IMG/VR virus record: IMGVR_UViG_3300042569_003232
Span: 64,001-128,000 of that record
Length of the DNA: 64,000 nt
Reading direction: 5' to 3' (one strand)
Origin: a virus
Below are positions 55,783 through 64,000 of the stretch, one piece after another. Position 1 is the first letter of the stretch, and each line of letters opens with the position of its first letter. The notes under the pieces are model-generated. The model made no database searches. It saw only the letters and a program-made list of their open reading frames with translations, and was not told the DNA's origin. The translations under genes and the position numbers were made by a program.

Positions 55783-56973
55783 TCAAAATTCGTCAATTTC
55801 ATCATATTCTGTTATTTCCAAAACATGGTATTCAGATTCGTCTATATTTGGAAAATCATCGAACTGTGAAGCAGTTGGATCTACAATAATGCCTTCAACT
55901 TCTAACCAAGTATGCCCATCGTCTTTATAAAATCCATGATGAATTTCTATATCCTCTACTCCATTTTCTTTTAATTGTTTTGCTAAAAAACTGCTCGCAT
56001 CTTGGCAACCCATTTCACAACATGGCATTGTTCCCGGCTTTACATATTTTGAGATAACATTTTGTGCAGTATTTGATAAAGTTTCTAATGGATAAGAAAA
56101 CCAAAAATTATTAATCACTCTGGTACTTTTCGGTTTGGATGCTTCGCTATAAATTTTCCGTTTTTTGCTTTTAATTTTACGTTTATTTTTGATTTTTCCT
56201 TTTCTTGAAATAGTTCCTAAAATTGCAGGAGTTCTGGCATCACTGGTGTCATAAGGTCCATCATTTCCCAAAACACTTGCATCTGTCATTTCTTCTATCT
56301 TTTCGCTATAATAATCATTTTCTGTTTCGTCATAATCATATATTTCTACAATAGAGTCATCAAAAATTACAAAATTATAAGAAACTTTTTCGTCTTTTGG
56401 TTTGTTTCGATCTAATTGAGTAATATACTTCAAGCCCTTTATTCCAGCATTCCAAAATAACTCAGACGCTTTTTTTGCACTACTATGATCATTTTGTACA
56501 AATTCGTATATATTCTTTCCAGTTGCTTTTTGAAATTCGATTAAATCGCTTTCATCAAAGGCAGTAATGGTTTTATCTGGAAAACCTTTTGAATCAACTA
56601 CCTGTCCTTTAGTTCCATCACCATAAGTTTTCCATTTATATGATCTTATATGTTCTACTAGACGTTTTAACTTATCTTTTACATATGCCGACTGCTCTTC
56701 AAATGAGAGGTCATAGTTTAACAATTCATCTTCTTTTGCATCTATATCTACAGTGTAATTATAGATTTTTTCATGCCCTCGGAATTTGAAAGAATTTGTA
56801 TAGTGTTCTGCCACTTTTGGATTGTCAGTAAAGTATAATCCATAGCCATATCTTTGATTCCCTTCTCCAGTTCCAATATATTTTAAACTAAATTTATCAG
56901 AAATGAAATTCGGACTAGAGTGAAAAACTCTTTCCAATAAGTTGTCAAAAAAGTTGTCAAAATTTTCTGTCAT
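55783..56973 (-). CDS. ADP-ribosyltransferase-like protein (ART-PolyVal type), likely head-packaged
   Basis: 396 residues. N-terminus MTENFDNFFDNLLERVF fits the shared capsid-targeting-like motif with L-x-E. It is followed by FHSSPNF (H18), LKYIGTGEGNQRYGYGLYFTDNP and VAEHY, the NAD-binding pattern of ART-PolyVal ADP-ribosyltransferases found in phage-injected polyvalent proteins. A basic linker (about 250-275) leads to a second domain with ETLSNTAQN and DDGHTWLEVEGIIVDPTASQF, which looks like a transglutaminase/NlpC-type fold (Cys-His-Asp: CQDAS, H, D). By analogy T4 Alt, a packaged ADP-ribosyltransferase, modifies host RNA polymerase. Confidence 0.75.
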   Translation of the reverse strand: MTENFDNFFDNLLERVFHSSPNFISDKFSLKYIGTGEGNQRYGYGLYFTDNPKVAEHYTNSFKFRGHEKIYNYTVDIDAKEDELLNYDLSFEEQSAYVKDKLKRLVEHIRSYKWKTYGDGTKGQVVDSKGFPDKTITAFDESDLIEFQKATGKNIYEFVQNDHSSAKKASELFWNAGIKGLKYITQLDRNKPKDEKVSYNFVIFDDSIVEIYDYDETENDYYSEKIEEMTDASVLGNDGPYDTSDARTPAILGTISRKGKIKNKRKIKSKKRKIYSEASKPKSTRVINNFWFSYPLETLSNTAQNVISKYVKPGTMPCCEMGCQDASSFLAKQLKENGVEDIEIHHGFYKDDGHTWLEVEGIIVDPTASQFDDFPNIDESEYHVLEITEYDEIDEF

Positions 56974-57007
56974 TTTATACTATTTACTTGAAAATATACT
57001 TTAAAGG

Positions 57008-57427
57008 ATGTATCTTAAAATGATGCAAAAAGATCCTAATGTTTTATTAGAAGAGTATTCCAAAGAAATAGAAATGGATACTTCTATTGATGTAACAAAT
57101 ATTTTAGAAAAACAATTTTCCAGCCCGAATACAAAGCATAAATGGCTTTTTAGATTAACAAAGGCAAAAAGAGAATTGTTAAATTTAATAAATGAGAAAG
57201 ATAATTTTTTAAATAACGTAATGAATAGAGATAATCCTTTGAAATTGTCAAAAGCTGTTATTTCTAATAAATTAGATAGTCATGAAGAATATAAAGCGTT
57301 ACAAAGAAAGATAAAAGATCAAGAAATTTTAGTAGAATATTTAGACAGTAATGTGAATAAAGTGTTTAGTCAAATGAGTTTTGATTTTAAAAATCTTATT
57401 GAGTTAATGAAAATGGAACAATTATAA
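57008..57427 (+). CDS. uvsY: UvsY-like recombination mediator
   Basis: 139 residues (T4 UvsY 137). The pattern LLEEYSKEIEMDTSID, NILEKQFSSPNTKHKW, then SHEEYKALQRKI, LVEYLDSNVNKV and DFKNLIEL is that of UvsY in T4-like phages other than T4. UvsY loads UvsX on ssDNA. It lies directly before uvsW (no gap), as in T4. No UvsX is in the window. Confidence 0.85.
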   Translation: MYLKMMQKDPNVLLEEYSKEIEMDTSIDVTNILEKQFSSPNTKHKWLFRLTKAKRELLNLINEKDNFLNNVMNRDNPLKLSKAVISNKLDSHEEYKALQRKIKDQEILVEYLDSNVNKVFSQMSFDFKNLIELMKMEQL

Positions 57428-58855
57428 GTGGTTGAGAAAATTAAAATAGATTTTCAGAAAAAAGGAGGAGTTTTAACATGCTCCAAAGATATTCTGAAAT
57501 TAGTAAGAGAAAAGTTTTCTGTAAAGAATCCTAGTTTTCATAGTCGTCGTTTTGCACCTCGTTTGTATGCAATAACACCGTCAGGAGCATTTCAAGTAGG
57601 ATTATGGAATGAGATTGAAAACTATATTCGTAGTTTAAATATACCAATTAGCATAGAGTTAACAGATGAATTTAAAAAACAATTTCTTCCAAAAACAGGA
57701 ATAGAAGAAATATCTAAAATCGACTCTTTCAACTATTATGATTATCAGGAAGATGCTATAAAACAATTTGTAGAAAATGGAAGAGGAATTTCTCTGATTG
57801 CCACAGGTGGCGGAAAGGCTCTGTGTATAGCAGGATTAACTAAAACATTTTTAGATCATTATCCGAACTATAAAATATTAATAATAGTTCCCAATGTTAG
57901 TTTGCTTAATCAGTTATATTATTCATTTATTGATGAATTTAGTATTAATGATGTTACTCGCTGGGGAGACGGCAAAACTCCTGATTTATCCCAAAACATA
58001 ATTATAGCTAATAATCAAATATTAATCGCAGATATAGATTATACATTATCGGTTGTAAAGGATTTTGATGTAATTATTGTTGATGAAGTTCATACAATTA
58101 ATGAAAAGAAAAATAAAATTAGTAAAGTAATTCATAATATTAAAACACCGTTTAAATTTGGATTAACTGGAACATTGCCGGATTCTATGATGGGTGCATG
58201 GAATGTTATTGGAAAAATAGGTCCGATAGTTTATGAAAAAAATTCATTTGAGCTTCGCAAGCAACAAACTATAACAGATGTTGAAATCAAAGTAGTAGTT
58301 TGTCAACACATTAAAAAACCAGTTCCTACCACAGTTTTTACGGAACCAACTGATGCATACATGTTTGAATATGATTATGTAATGAATTATGCACCTCGCA
58401 ACAATGTTATTGCAAAAATTGCTAAAAAGTTAAATGGAAACACTCTTATTGTTGTAGATAGACTTCAATACATTAGTTCAATACATGATTGTTTGAAAAA
58501 TTGTGGAAAAAAGATTTACATTATTACAGGAAATACTCCAACGGACGAAAGAACCGTTATTCAGAATACAATGGATGCAGAAGACAACATAATTTGTATT
58601 GCAATGAGTAAATGCTTTTCCACTGGTATTTCTATTAAGAATTTACATTATGCTATTTTTGCATATATGGGAAAAGGAGGAGTAAAAACCGTTCAAACAA
58701 TTGGTAGAACTGTTCGAAAACATTCATCCAAAGAAAAAGCTGTTATTTTTGATATTTCAGATGACTTAAATTATTCAGTTCGTCATTTAAAAGAACGTTT
58801 GAAAATTTATAAAGATCAAAAGATAACATACACTCTTACAAAAATAAAAATTTAA
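57428..58855 (+). CDS. uvsW: UvsW-like SF2 helicase
   Basis: 475 residues, GTG start directly after the UvsY stop. Walker A ATGGGKAL (unusual final Ala for Ser/Thr), motif Ia IIVPNVSLL, motif II IVDEVHTI, motif III GLTGTLPD, and late motifs ISMSKCFSTGI-like and QTIGRTVRKH. T4 UvsW unwinds branched DNA and R-loops, switching replication from origin- to recombination-dependent. The Lys of Walker A is kept; the Ala is worth checking for activity. Confidence 0.9.
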   Translation: MVEKIKIDFQKKGGVLTCSKDILKLVREKFSVKNPSFHSRRFAPRLYAITPSGAFQVGLWNEIENYIRSLNIPISIELTDEFKKQFLPKTGIEEISKIDSFNYYDYQEDAIKQFVENGRGISLIATGGGKALCIAGLTKTFLDHYPNYKILIIVPNVSLLNQLYYSFIDEFSINDVTRWGDGKTPDLSQNIIIANNQILIADIDYTLSVVKDFDVIIVDEVHTINEKKNKISKVIHNIKTPFKFGLTGTLPDSMMGAWNVIGKIGPIVYEKNSFELRKQQTITDVEIKVVVCQHIKKPVPTTVFTEPTDAYMFEYDYVMNYAPRNNVIAKIAKKLNGNTLIVVDRLQYISSIHDCLKNCGKKIYIITGNTPTDERTVIQNTMDAEDNIICIAMSKCFSTGISIKNLHYAIFAYMGKGGVKTVQTIGRTVRKHSSKEKAVIFDISDDLNYSVRHLKERLKIYKDQKITYTLTKIKI

Positions 58856-58856
58856 T

Positions 58857-59594
58857 ATGTGGAACTCACCAGAAACCTTTGATGAAGATTTAGATGAAAT
58901 TGAAGAACCTGAAATTGTTCTTGAAAAACCTCGTAAAAGAACTCGCCGCACAAAAGACGAGAGTAGAGAAACGGTTGAATATGTTACAAAGGATGAAATG
59001 TGGAATGAATTATATAATTACTATAAATCTTTAGGTGATGATTATGATTGGGAAACTCAAAAGCCTCATCGAAAAGATACCTTTCCGCCTATTTCAAAAC
59101 GATTAACTGTTATTATCAACGATATTAGTACCAAAATGGGATATCGGGCAAATTTCTGTAATTATTCATGGATTGACGAAATGATGGGAGATGCACGATT
59201 AAAAATGGTTAAAGCAATTCGAGATTGTTCATTTAAGTGCTATACAATTGCGGAAATTATTGACACAGTAATTGATAGTGACGATCAGACAATTATATAT
59301 TATATTGATAAAAAAGGGAAAACTCAAGACAAAGCTCAAGAAGAATCTGATGAGTTTTTCACAGAAAATAATAAGAACTTTATCAAATTCAAAGCAAATC
59401 CATTTGGATATTTTTCAAGAATAACTAGCCATTCATTTTTAAATAGAATGAAAAAAGAAAATTCTTTAGAAGAAACCAAGAGAGCATTTCAGACTAAAAC
59501 ATGGGATGAATTATATGCAAATGAGAATTTTAGAAATGTTCGCAGACCGAAATATATTGATTCGGACGAAAATGATGGTATGTTTGAAGAATGA
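58857..59594 (+). CDS. 55: late-transcription sigma factor (T4 gp55-like)
   Basis: 245 residues (T4 gp55 185). Core: YRANFCNYSWIDEMMGDARLKMVKAIRDCSF matches gp55 FNFSGYTQSWKQEMIADG...KGLHNFD (sigma region 2), and ANPFGYFSRITSHSFLNRMKKE matches [21 protein letters not shown]. The acidic, Phe-containing C-terminus (ENDGMFEE) resembles the gp55 sliding-clamp tail. It should direct RNA polymerase to TATAAATA late promoters, several of which are proposed here. The N-terminal 60 residues are an extra charged extension. Overlaps the next gene by 4 nt. Confidence 0.9.
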   Translation: MWNSPETFDEDLDEIEEPEIVLEKPRKRTRRTKDESRETVEYVTKDEMWNELYNYYKSLGDDYDWETQKPHRKDTFPPISKRLTVIINDISTKMGYRANFCNYSWIDEMMGDARLKMVKAIRDCSFKCYTIAEIIDTVIDSDDQTIIYYIDKKGKTQDKAQEESDEFFTENNKNFIKFKANPFGYFSRITSHSFLNRMKKENSLEETKRAFQTKTWDELYANENFRNVRRPKYIDSDENDGMFEE

Positions 59595-60583
59595 AAAATT
59601 CCAAAATTTTAGTTATCGGGGATTTACATATAGGAAACAATCGAAACAATCCTGATTTTTTTAAAATTGTGTTGGAATACGGAGATTGGATAAATCAGAT
59701 TTGTAAATCAAAGAATATACAGAATATAGTTCAATTAGGTGATGTTTTTCATTTCCGAGAAATGGTACATAATCCATCAATTAATTGTGCTCATCAATTT
59801 TTCGAAAAACTTCAAAATTATAATATACATATAATTACTGGAAATCATGATTCTTTTTACAATGATAGTAGCGAGGTACATTCACTGAAATTATTGAGTA
59901 ATTGGCCAAATATAACAGTTCACGAAAAAGTAACAGTTTTAGATAACATTTGTTTTTGTGGATGGGGAGCTAAAATAGACCATATACCATATTCTGATAT
60001 ATTATTTGGTCATTTTGATATAAAAGGATTTCAAGTTAGTTCTGCCAAAGTATCGGAGCATGGGTTTTCTGCATCAGACCTTATGCAAAAGTGTAAAATA
60101 TTAATGAGCGGTCATTATCATAAACCTCAAATCAGATTTTATGATAAAAAACCATTAATCTATTCAGGTAGTGCATTCCAATTAAATTGGGGAGAATCTG
60201 GAGAGAAAAAATATGTGTATATTCTGGACTCAGAAACTCTTCAGTATGAAATGATCGAAAATGAAATTAGTCCTCGGTTCGAATATATTCGAAATGAAAA
60301 AGATTATGAAAAGGCAAATAATAATTTTGTTTCTGTTGAAATTAGTGATCCCGCTGAATTTAATAAAATAGTAACAAAGTTGAAAAAATTAAATGCAAAA
60401 GATGTACGAACCACTATAAAACCAGTTAAACAAATTTCTGATAGTGTTGCAATGACAGAGTTTAAAGGAGTTAACTTTGATGATGCCGCAGATGAATATA
60501 CTAGTTTATTAGAAGTTAGTTTGGATGAAAAGGAATATCTAGCAAACCGTTTTAAACAATTGTATAAAACTTGTACTAGATAA
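59591..60583 (+). CDS. 47: recombination nuclease subunit (T4 gp47-like, SbcD/Mre11)
   Basis: 330 residues (T4 gp47 339). Metal-binding motifs in order: IGDLHIGNN, QLGDVFHF, TGNHDSF, and SGHYHKP plus IYSGS. gp47 with gp46 resects DNA ends for recombination-dependent replication. gp55 then gp47 matches T4 gene grouping, but the gp46 partner is not in this window. Confidence 0.9.
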   Translation: MKNSKILVIGDLHIGNNRNNPDFFKIVLEYGDWINQICKSKNIQNIVQLGDVFHFREMVHNPSINCAHQFFEKLQNYNIHIITGNHDSFYNDSSEVHSLKLLSNWPNITVHEKVTVLDNICFCGWGAKIDHIPYSDILFGHFDIKGFQVSSAKVSEHGFSASDLMQKCKILMSGHYHKPQIRFYDKKPLIYSGSAFQLNWGESGEKKYVYILDSETLQYEMIENEISPRFEYIRNEKDYEKANNNFVSVEISDPAEFNKIVTKLKKLNAKDVRTTIKPVKQISDSVAMTEFKGVNFDDAADEYTSLLEVSLDEKEYLANRFKQLYKTCTR

Positions 60584-60618
60584 TTGAAAAAAGATTAAAA
60601 CAAATATAAATTAAACAA

Positions 60619-61467
60619 ATGTCAAATTTAAATCGTTATAAAGAGAAAACCGCAGTTGCATTAATTTCTTGCAATCGAGAAGATTTTCTACATAAAGCAT
60701 ATGATTCCATAGATCATGATTCCGTAGAAAAAGTGTATATAATAAATGCAGGAAGTCAGTTTAAGAAAAATCCTGAAAATGCAAAAATTATACAATGTGC
60801 CCGCAATCCAACTGTTGTAGGAATTGCCAAGAATATTGCATTAAAAGAAATGAGAAATGCAGGATATGATTTCTTATTCTTAATGGAAGATGATGTATTT
60901 ATAAAAGATAACAACGTGTTTCAGAAATACATTGATACTGCTATGGATTCGGGCTTGTGGGCAGGGCAATTGTCTTATGGTACTCACGGTGGGGTTGGTG
61001 GTGGAAACGTTGCAGATGACGGCACACCGCTCAAAAGATTAACGGTACAGTATACCCAGCACAAAGTTGACTTGTATAAACATAGTCTTCATGCATTTGT
61101 CTTGTATCATTCTAATACTCTTCCTCATATTGGATATATGGGAGAAAATTATTGCAATGCCGCAGAACATTTGGATCACTATTATACATCATACTTAAAG
61201 AAATTAGGAGCCAATTATTGGTATTTTCCAGATATAGAAGATTCATTTGAATATCTAGAAGATATTGACAGTAATCATACAAACAGTGTTATTCGCAATA
61301 GTACAGATTTTCGCAAGAATTTTTCAGAGAGTTGGGGAATCTTTAAATCTAAATTTTCTGCATTTCCTCATGAGATAAGTGATTCAACAATTGAAGAAGT
61401 TCAGGAAAGATTAGATTTCTTGGAAAAGAATTATTCACAAAAGCAATTTTTACAACAAAATTCTTGA
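60619..61467 (+). CDS. glycosyltransferase, GT-A fold
   Basis: 282 residues. VALISCNREDFLHKAYDSI (nucleotide-binding N-terminus), ARNPTVVGIAKNIAL, and FLMEDDVFI, a DxD-like motif for UDP-sugar metal binding. A second enzyme of the same design lies at 62771. Probably modifies phage DNA bases, virion proteins or glycans; the acceptor is unknown. Confidence 0.75.
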   Translation: MSNLNRYKEKTAVALISCNREDFLHKAYDSIDHDSVEKVYIINAGSQFKKNPENAKIIQCARNPTVVGIAKNIALKEMRNAGYDFLFLMEDDVFIKDNNVFQKYIDTAMDSGLWAGQLSYGTHGGVGGGNVADDGTPLKRLTVQYTQHKVDLYKHSLHAFVLYHSNTLPHIGYMGENYCNAAEHLDHYYTSYLKKLGANYWYFPDIEDSFEYLEDIDSNHTNSVIRNSTDFRKNFSESWGIFKSKFSAFPHEISDSTIEEVQERLDFLEKNYSQKQFLQQNS

Positions 61468-61491
61468 CGAGAACTTTTTCCTCTCTATAAA
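61464..61491 (+). promoter_or_regulatory. sigma70-like promoter of AAA ATPase gene
   Basis: TTGACG (61464-61469), 16-nt spacer, TATAAA (61486-61491); 6-nt gap to the ATG at 61498. Confidence 0.7.
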
Positions 61492-61497
61492 TGAGGT

Positions 61498-62697
61498 ATG
61501 AACATTCATCAAAAACTAAAAGACCTTGGAATTGAACATGAGGACGAATTTCTCAATCATGAGCAATTCAGTAAAGTCACTTTAACAAGAGACGTAGGAG
61601 TACAAGGTCAATTTATATATTTTATTAAATATAATAGAATTCCGTCCAGTTTGGAGTTTTCTATAAAACTAAAGGATTTTGATGAATTTATTAGGTATGT
61701 TGCAAGTTTGCGATTTAAAGTAATATTCACTAATACTACTATTGACCGATATTGGCGCAGTACAGTTTATCTGAGTGATTATTCGATTGGTATGGGTCAT
61801 ATAATGATTGAAGTGGAATATAATCTTGGTCGTAAAAATAACAGAGATAATCAGGATATATTGGATAAGGTTTTGCAAAAAACTGAAGATGAAGAGGAGG
61901 AAGAAGATGATGCTACTTGCAGTGTAACAATATATCATTCGGCATATAATCCTAAAATTTACGAAATTTTTGATAAATTTGCGATTTCTCCAAAAACTGA
62001 ACAAGAAGGTAAAGTTCTTCTTTTCGAAAAGGATAGTTATGGTGAAATTGTATTGACCCCTCATAAAATCAAAAATTATGATTTGGATATTAGCAAAAAT
62101 TATAACGATGATTTTAGCCAAGTTCATGATAAAGTGTCAGAGTGGGTAAATGACTTTAAGACTAAGAACAATAAATTGGTGCTGTTTCATGGTGTTCCCG
62201 GTTCCGGAAAAACTAATTATATTAAATATCTTTTGAGCCTTCCTTCTGATGTAAAAAAGATTTATATTCCTCCATATTTTATTCAAAGCATGGCAGATCC
62301 TGCATTCTTGCCAATTATCAAACGTGAAAAGAAAAGCGTTCTTATTATTGAAGATGCAGAAAAAATTCTCTTGAAAAGAGAAGATTCCTCAGATAATAGT
62401 ATTATTTCAATTTTACTTAATCTTTGTGATGGTATTATGGCAGACATTCTAGACTTCAAGATTATTGCAACTTTTAACACTGACGAAGAATTGATTGATG
62501 ATGCACTAAAGCGTAAGGGAAGAATGTTTTTGAAATATAAGTTTGATGCACTTTCAGAGCAAAAAACAAAAAATCTTTATGGAGAAGTTCATGGAACTGA
62601 GCCACCAAAGAAAAACATGACACTTGCTGAAATTTATAACAGCGAAAACAATTTCGGGAAAAAGGAAGAACCAAGAAAAGTCGGTTTCGGAATTTAA
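61498..62697 (+). CDS. AAA+ ATPase (BCS1/ClpX-like core)
   Basis: 399 residues. A beta-rich N-terminal 170 residues with an acidic tract (EDEEEEEDD) precede the AAA+ core: Walker A FHGVPGSGKTNYI (about 232-245), Walker B VLIIEDAEKIL, sensor NTDEELIDDALKRKGRM (arginine finger region R-K-G-R). Phage AAA+ proteins of this size can be clamp-loader-like, remodelling or host-takeover factors; this one is not a gp44 relative. Monocistronic between promoter and terminator. Confidence 0.8.
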   Translation: MNIHQKLKDLGIEHEDEFLNHEQFSKVTLTRDVGVQGQFIYFIKYNRIPSSLEFSIKLKDFDEFIRYVASLRFKVIFTNTTIDRYWRSTVYLSDYSIGMGHIMIEVEYNLGRKNNRDNQDILDKVLQKTEDEEEEEDDATCSVTIYHSAYNPKIYEIFDKFAISPKTEQEGKVLLFEKDSYGEIVLTPHKIKNYDLDISKNYNDDFSQVHDKVSEWVNDFKTKNNKLVLFHGVPGSGKTNYIKYLLSLPSDVKKIYIPPYFIQSMADPAFLPIIKREKKSVLIIEDAEKILLKREDSSDNSIISILLNLCDGIMADILDFKIIATFNTDEELIDDALKRKGRMFLKYKFDALSEQKTKNLYGEVHGTEPPKKNMTLAEIYNSENNFGKKEEPRKVGFGI

Positions 62698-62710
62698 GAA
62701 AAAACAATAT

Positions 62711-62751
62711 AAAAAGGCCAAATCCAGTATTTTTCTGGATTTGGCCTTTTT
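62711..62751 (+). terminator. rho-independent terminator
   Basis: AAAAAGGCCAAATCCAG and its exact complement (17-bp stem, 7-nt loop), then T-rich sequence. Ends the AAA ATPase gene. Confidence 0.93.
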
Positions 62752-62770
62752 TGTTGGTTAAATAAATGCT

Positions 62771-63538
62771 ATGAGTAAACGAGGTTTAGCTATTATTACT
62801 TTTAATTCGGAAGATTATTTTAATGATTTATACAAAACAGTTCCATTTGAAAAATTAGATGAAATTGTTGTGGTCAATGGAGGAGAAAAATATAAAAACA
62901 AATATGATAAAGTTCATTGGATTCAGCACGAAGAAGTAAAATACCCTTCGGTTGCAAGAAACGATGGTTTGAAATATCTTTTCGATAAAGGAGTTGATCA
63001 TTTTTTTGTATGTGAGGATGACATGCTTATTAAGGATTCGAATATTTTCGAGAAATATGAGAATGCTAGTAAAATTTCAAATCTTCAATATTTCATCTAT
63101 GCATCAATTAGTTGGGGAAGTGGGCCGAAACATAATCGAACACCTACTATGAAAATAGGATATTCTCCAACTGATGAAATATATCTTTTTTCTAATATGT
63201 GTAATGAATTCACTTACTCTTCTAAAAAATTAATAGAAGACGTTGGTTTGTATGATGAACGGTTAAAAAATTTATTTGATGTTGATTATGCATATCGGGT
63301 TTCACAATCAAAATATGGGATTCCTTTTTGGTATTTTCCTGATATTGCTAATTCAGACGATTTAGTTGATAATAATCCTGATGCAAAATCGCGTTTAGAT
63401 CATGATGGACAAAGAACATCTAGGCTTGCACCAGAATATGCTATTTTTCAAGAAAAACATCATTTACAAATTCAAAATATTTTCCGAGAAACTGAGGAAA
63501 AAGTTGTCGAAAAATTAAAAAATATAAAGCCTATATGA
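62771..63538 (+). CDS. glycosyltransferase, GT-A fold
   Basis: 255 residues, paralogue-like to the gene at 60619: LAIITFNSEDYFNDLYKTV, ARNDGLKYLF and FFVCEDDMLI (DxD-like), then LFDVDYAYRVSQ and WYFPDIANSDD. Overlaps the next gene by 4 nt (ATGA). Confidence 0.72.
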   Translation: MSKRGLAIITFNSEDYFNDLYKTVPFEKLDEIVVVNGGEKYKNKYDKVHWIQHEEVKYPSVARNDGLKYLFDKGVDHFFVCEDDMLIKDSNIFEKYENASKISNLQYFIYASISWGSGPKHNRTPTMKIGYSPTDEIYLFSNMCNEFTYSSKKLIEDVGLYDERLKNLFDVDYAYRVSQSKYGIPFWYFPDIANSDDLVDNNPDAKSRLDHDGQRTSRLAPEYAIFQEKHHLQIQNIFRETEEKVVEKLKNIKPI

Positions 63539-64000
63539 AAATAAAAATCATTACAAATACATTTAATGATTATCATCGTCAAAAAGTAGCAGTAGATTCT
63601 TGGTTGCATCTTAAAAATTTGTATCCAGAAATGGAAGTAATAAATTTGCAATTTTTTGATGAGCAAGAACAATTCTCGAATTTTTATCCTGACTTAACCA
63701 CTAAGTTTCTTTTAAGGCAATCTAGTCAATCATATTTAGGTAGTTCAGAAAAGAAATTACCTTTGGTACGAGATTTATTCAATGCAGGAGTGAACGAAGA
63801 TTGTGAATATTTCATCACTACTAATTCTGATGTAATTATTATGCCTAGTCTTATTGAATATATTCAAAATAAAAAACCTGATGCCATGGCATGTTCTCGT
63901 CTTGATATAGAGGAGATAAGTTCATTTCAAAGTATAGTTGATCAAAAAGTTGTTCCTGTTCGTTGGGAACCTGCGGGATTTGACACATTTGTTTTTAAAA
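63535..64000 (+). CDS. partial glycosyltransferase-like protein, runs off the window
   Basis: At least 155 codons from the ATG at 63535. The start KIKIITNTFNDYHRQKVAVDSW, the middle CEYFITTNSDVIIMPSLIEYI (DxD-like TNSD region) and the end WEPAGFDTFVFK recall phage glycosyltransferase-like proteins that act with the preceding gene. The C-terminus is outside the window. Confidence 0.6.
   Translation, partial: MKIKIITNTFNDYHRQKVAVDSWLHLKNLYPEMEVINLQFFDEQEQFSNFYPDLTTKFLLRQSSQSYLGSSEKKLPLVRDLFNAGVNEDCEYFITTNSDVIIMPSLIEYIQNKKPDAMACSRLDIEEISSFQSIVDQKVVPVRWEPAGFDTFVFK

Noticed and set aside
1-64000. CRISPR array, insertion sequence, integrase or lysogeny module
   Set aside because: No regularly spaced repeats, transposase, integrase or phage repressor were seen.

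Overview
The window is a contiguous piece of the genome of a large, AT-rich tailed phage of the T4-like (myovirus) grade. The evidence is a T4 gp19-type tail tube protein, a gp4-type head-completion nuclease, a gp55-type late sigma factor directly followed by a gp47-type nuclease, UvsY next to UvsW, a Dda-type helicase, PhoH, RNase H and ThyX. Homing endonucleases of three families (LAGLIDADG, HNH, GIY-YIG) are scattered among them. The host cannot be named. A phage-encoded protein with a signal peptide and an outer-membrane beta-barrel C-terminus points to a Gram-negative host, and the early promoters look like sigma70 sites (TTGACA, 16-nt spacer, TATAAT).

Layout. 1-2412 (+): four small genes and the tail tube. 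2457-23333 (mostly -): a long translation and accessory region. It holds a TilS-like tRNA lysidine synthase, translation initiation factor IF-1, a tmRNA with an unusually long tag frame, and about 28 tRNA or tRNA-like genes covering 19 of 20 amino acids (no Cys assigned). These are interleaved with small hypothetical genes, homing endonucleases, a macro-domain protein, a dual-specificity phosphatase, a CoaB-like/aldolase-like protein and ThyX. 23420-31071 (+): one 1739-residue virion protein and three smaller probable tail-fibre or baseplate proteins. 31087-34571 (+): glycosyltransferase, FkbM methyltransferase, small membrane protein, gp4-like nuclease, PhoH. 34608-49245: mixed strands, with two vWA proteins, metallophosphoesterases, a SLOG protein, two converging 2H phosphoesterases, a lysozyme-like protein and several proteins sharing a short N-terminal motif like the T4 capsid-targeting sequence. 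49246-49736: a non-coding, promoter-headed, probably structured RNA region. 49737-64000 (mostly +): replication, recombination and late transcription (RNase H, Dda-like, ABC-type ATPase, HExxH protease, UvsY, UvsW, gp55, gp47), then AAA ATPase and glycosyltransferase genes. The last gene runs off the window.

How it fits together. The 2.5-23 kb region looks like a translation-takeover locus: initiation factor, lysidine synthase, tmRNA and a nearly complete tRNA set. In parallel, many protein genes have their start codon only 5-10 nt after the -10 box, or 5-6 nt after a T4-late-like ATAAATA box, so their mRNAs should be nearly or fully leaderless. Phage-made IF-1 and leaderless mRNAs may be linked; this is inference.

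The most unusual RNA is at 6707-6949. There a tRNA 3' half precedes its 5' half, with matching acceptor, D, T and partial anticodon stems and an enclosing 9-bp helix: a candidate circularly permuted tRNA gene. Several other tRNAs in the cluster have missing, enlarged or scrambled D or anticodon arms. All calls were made by reading the sequence; no database search was run.
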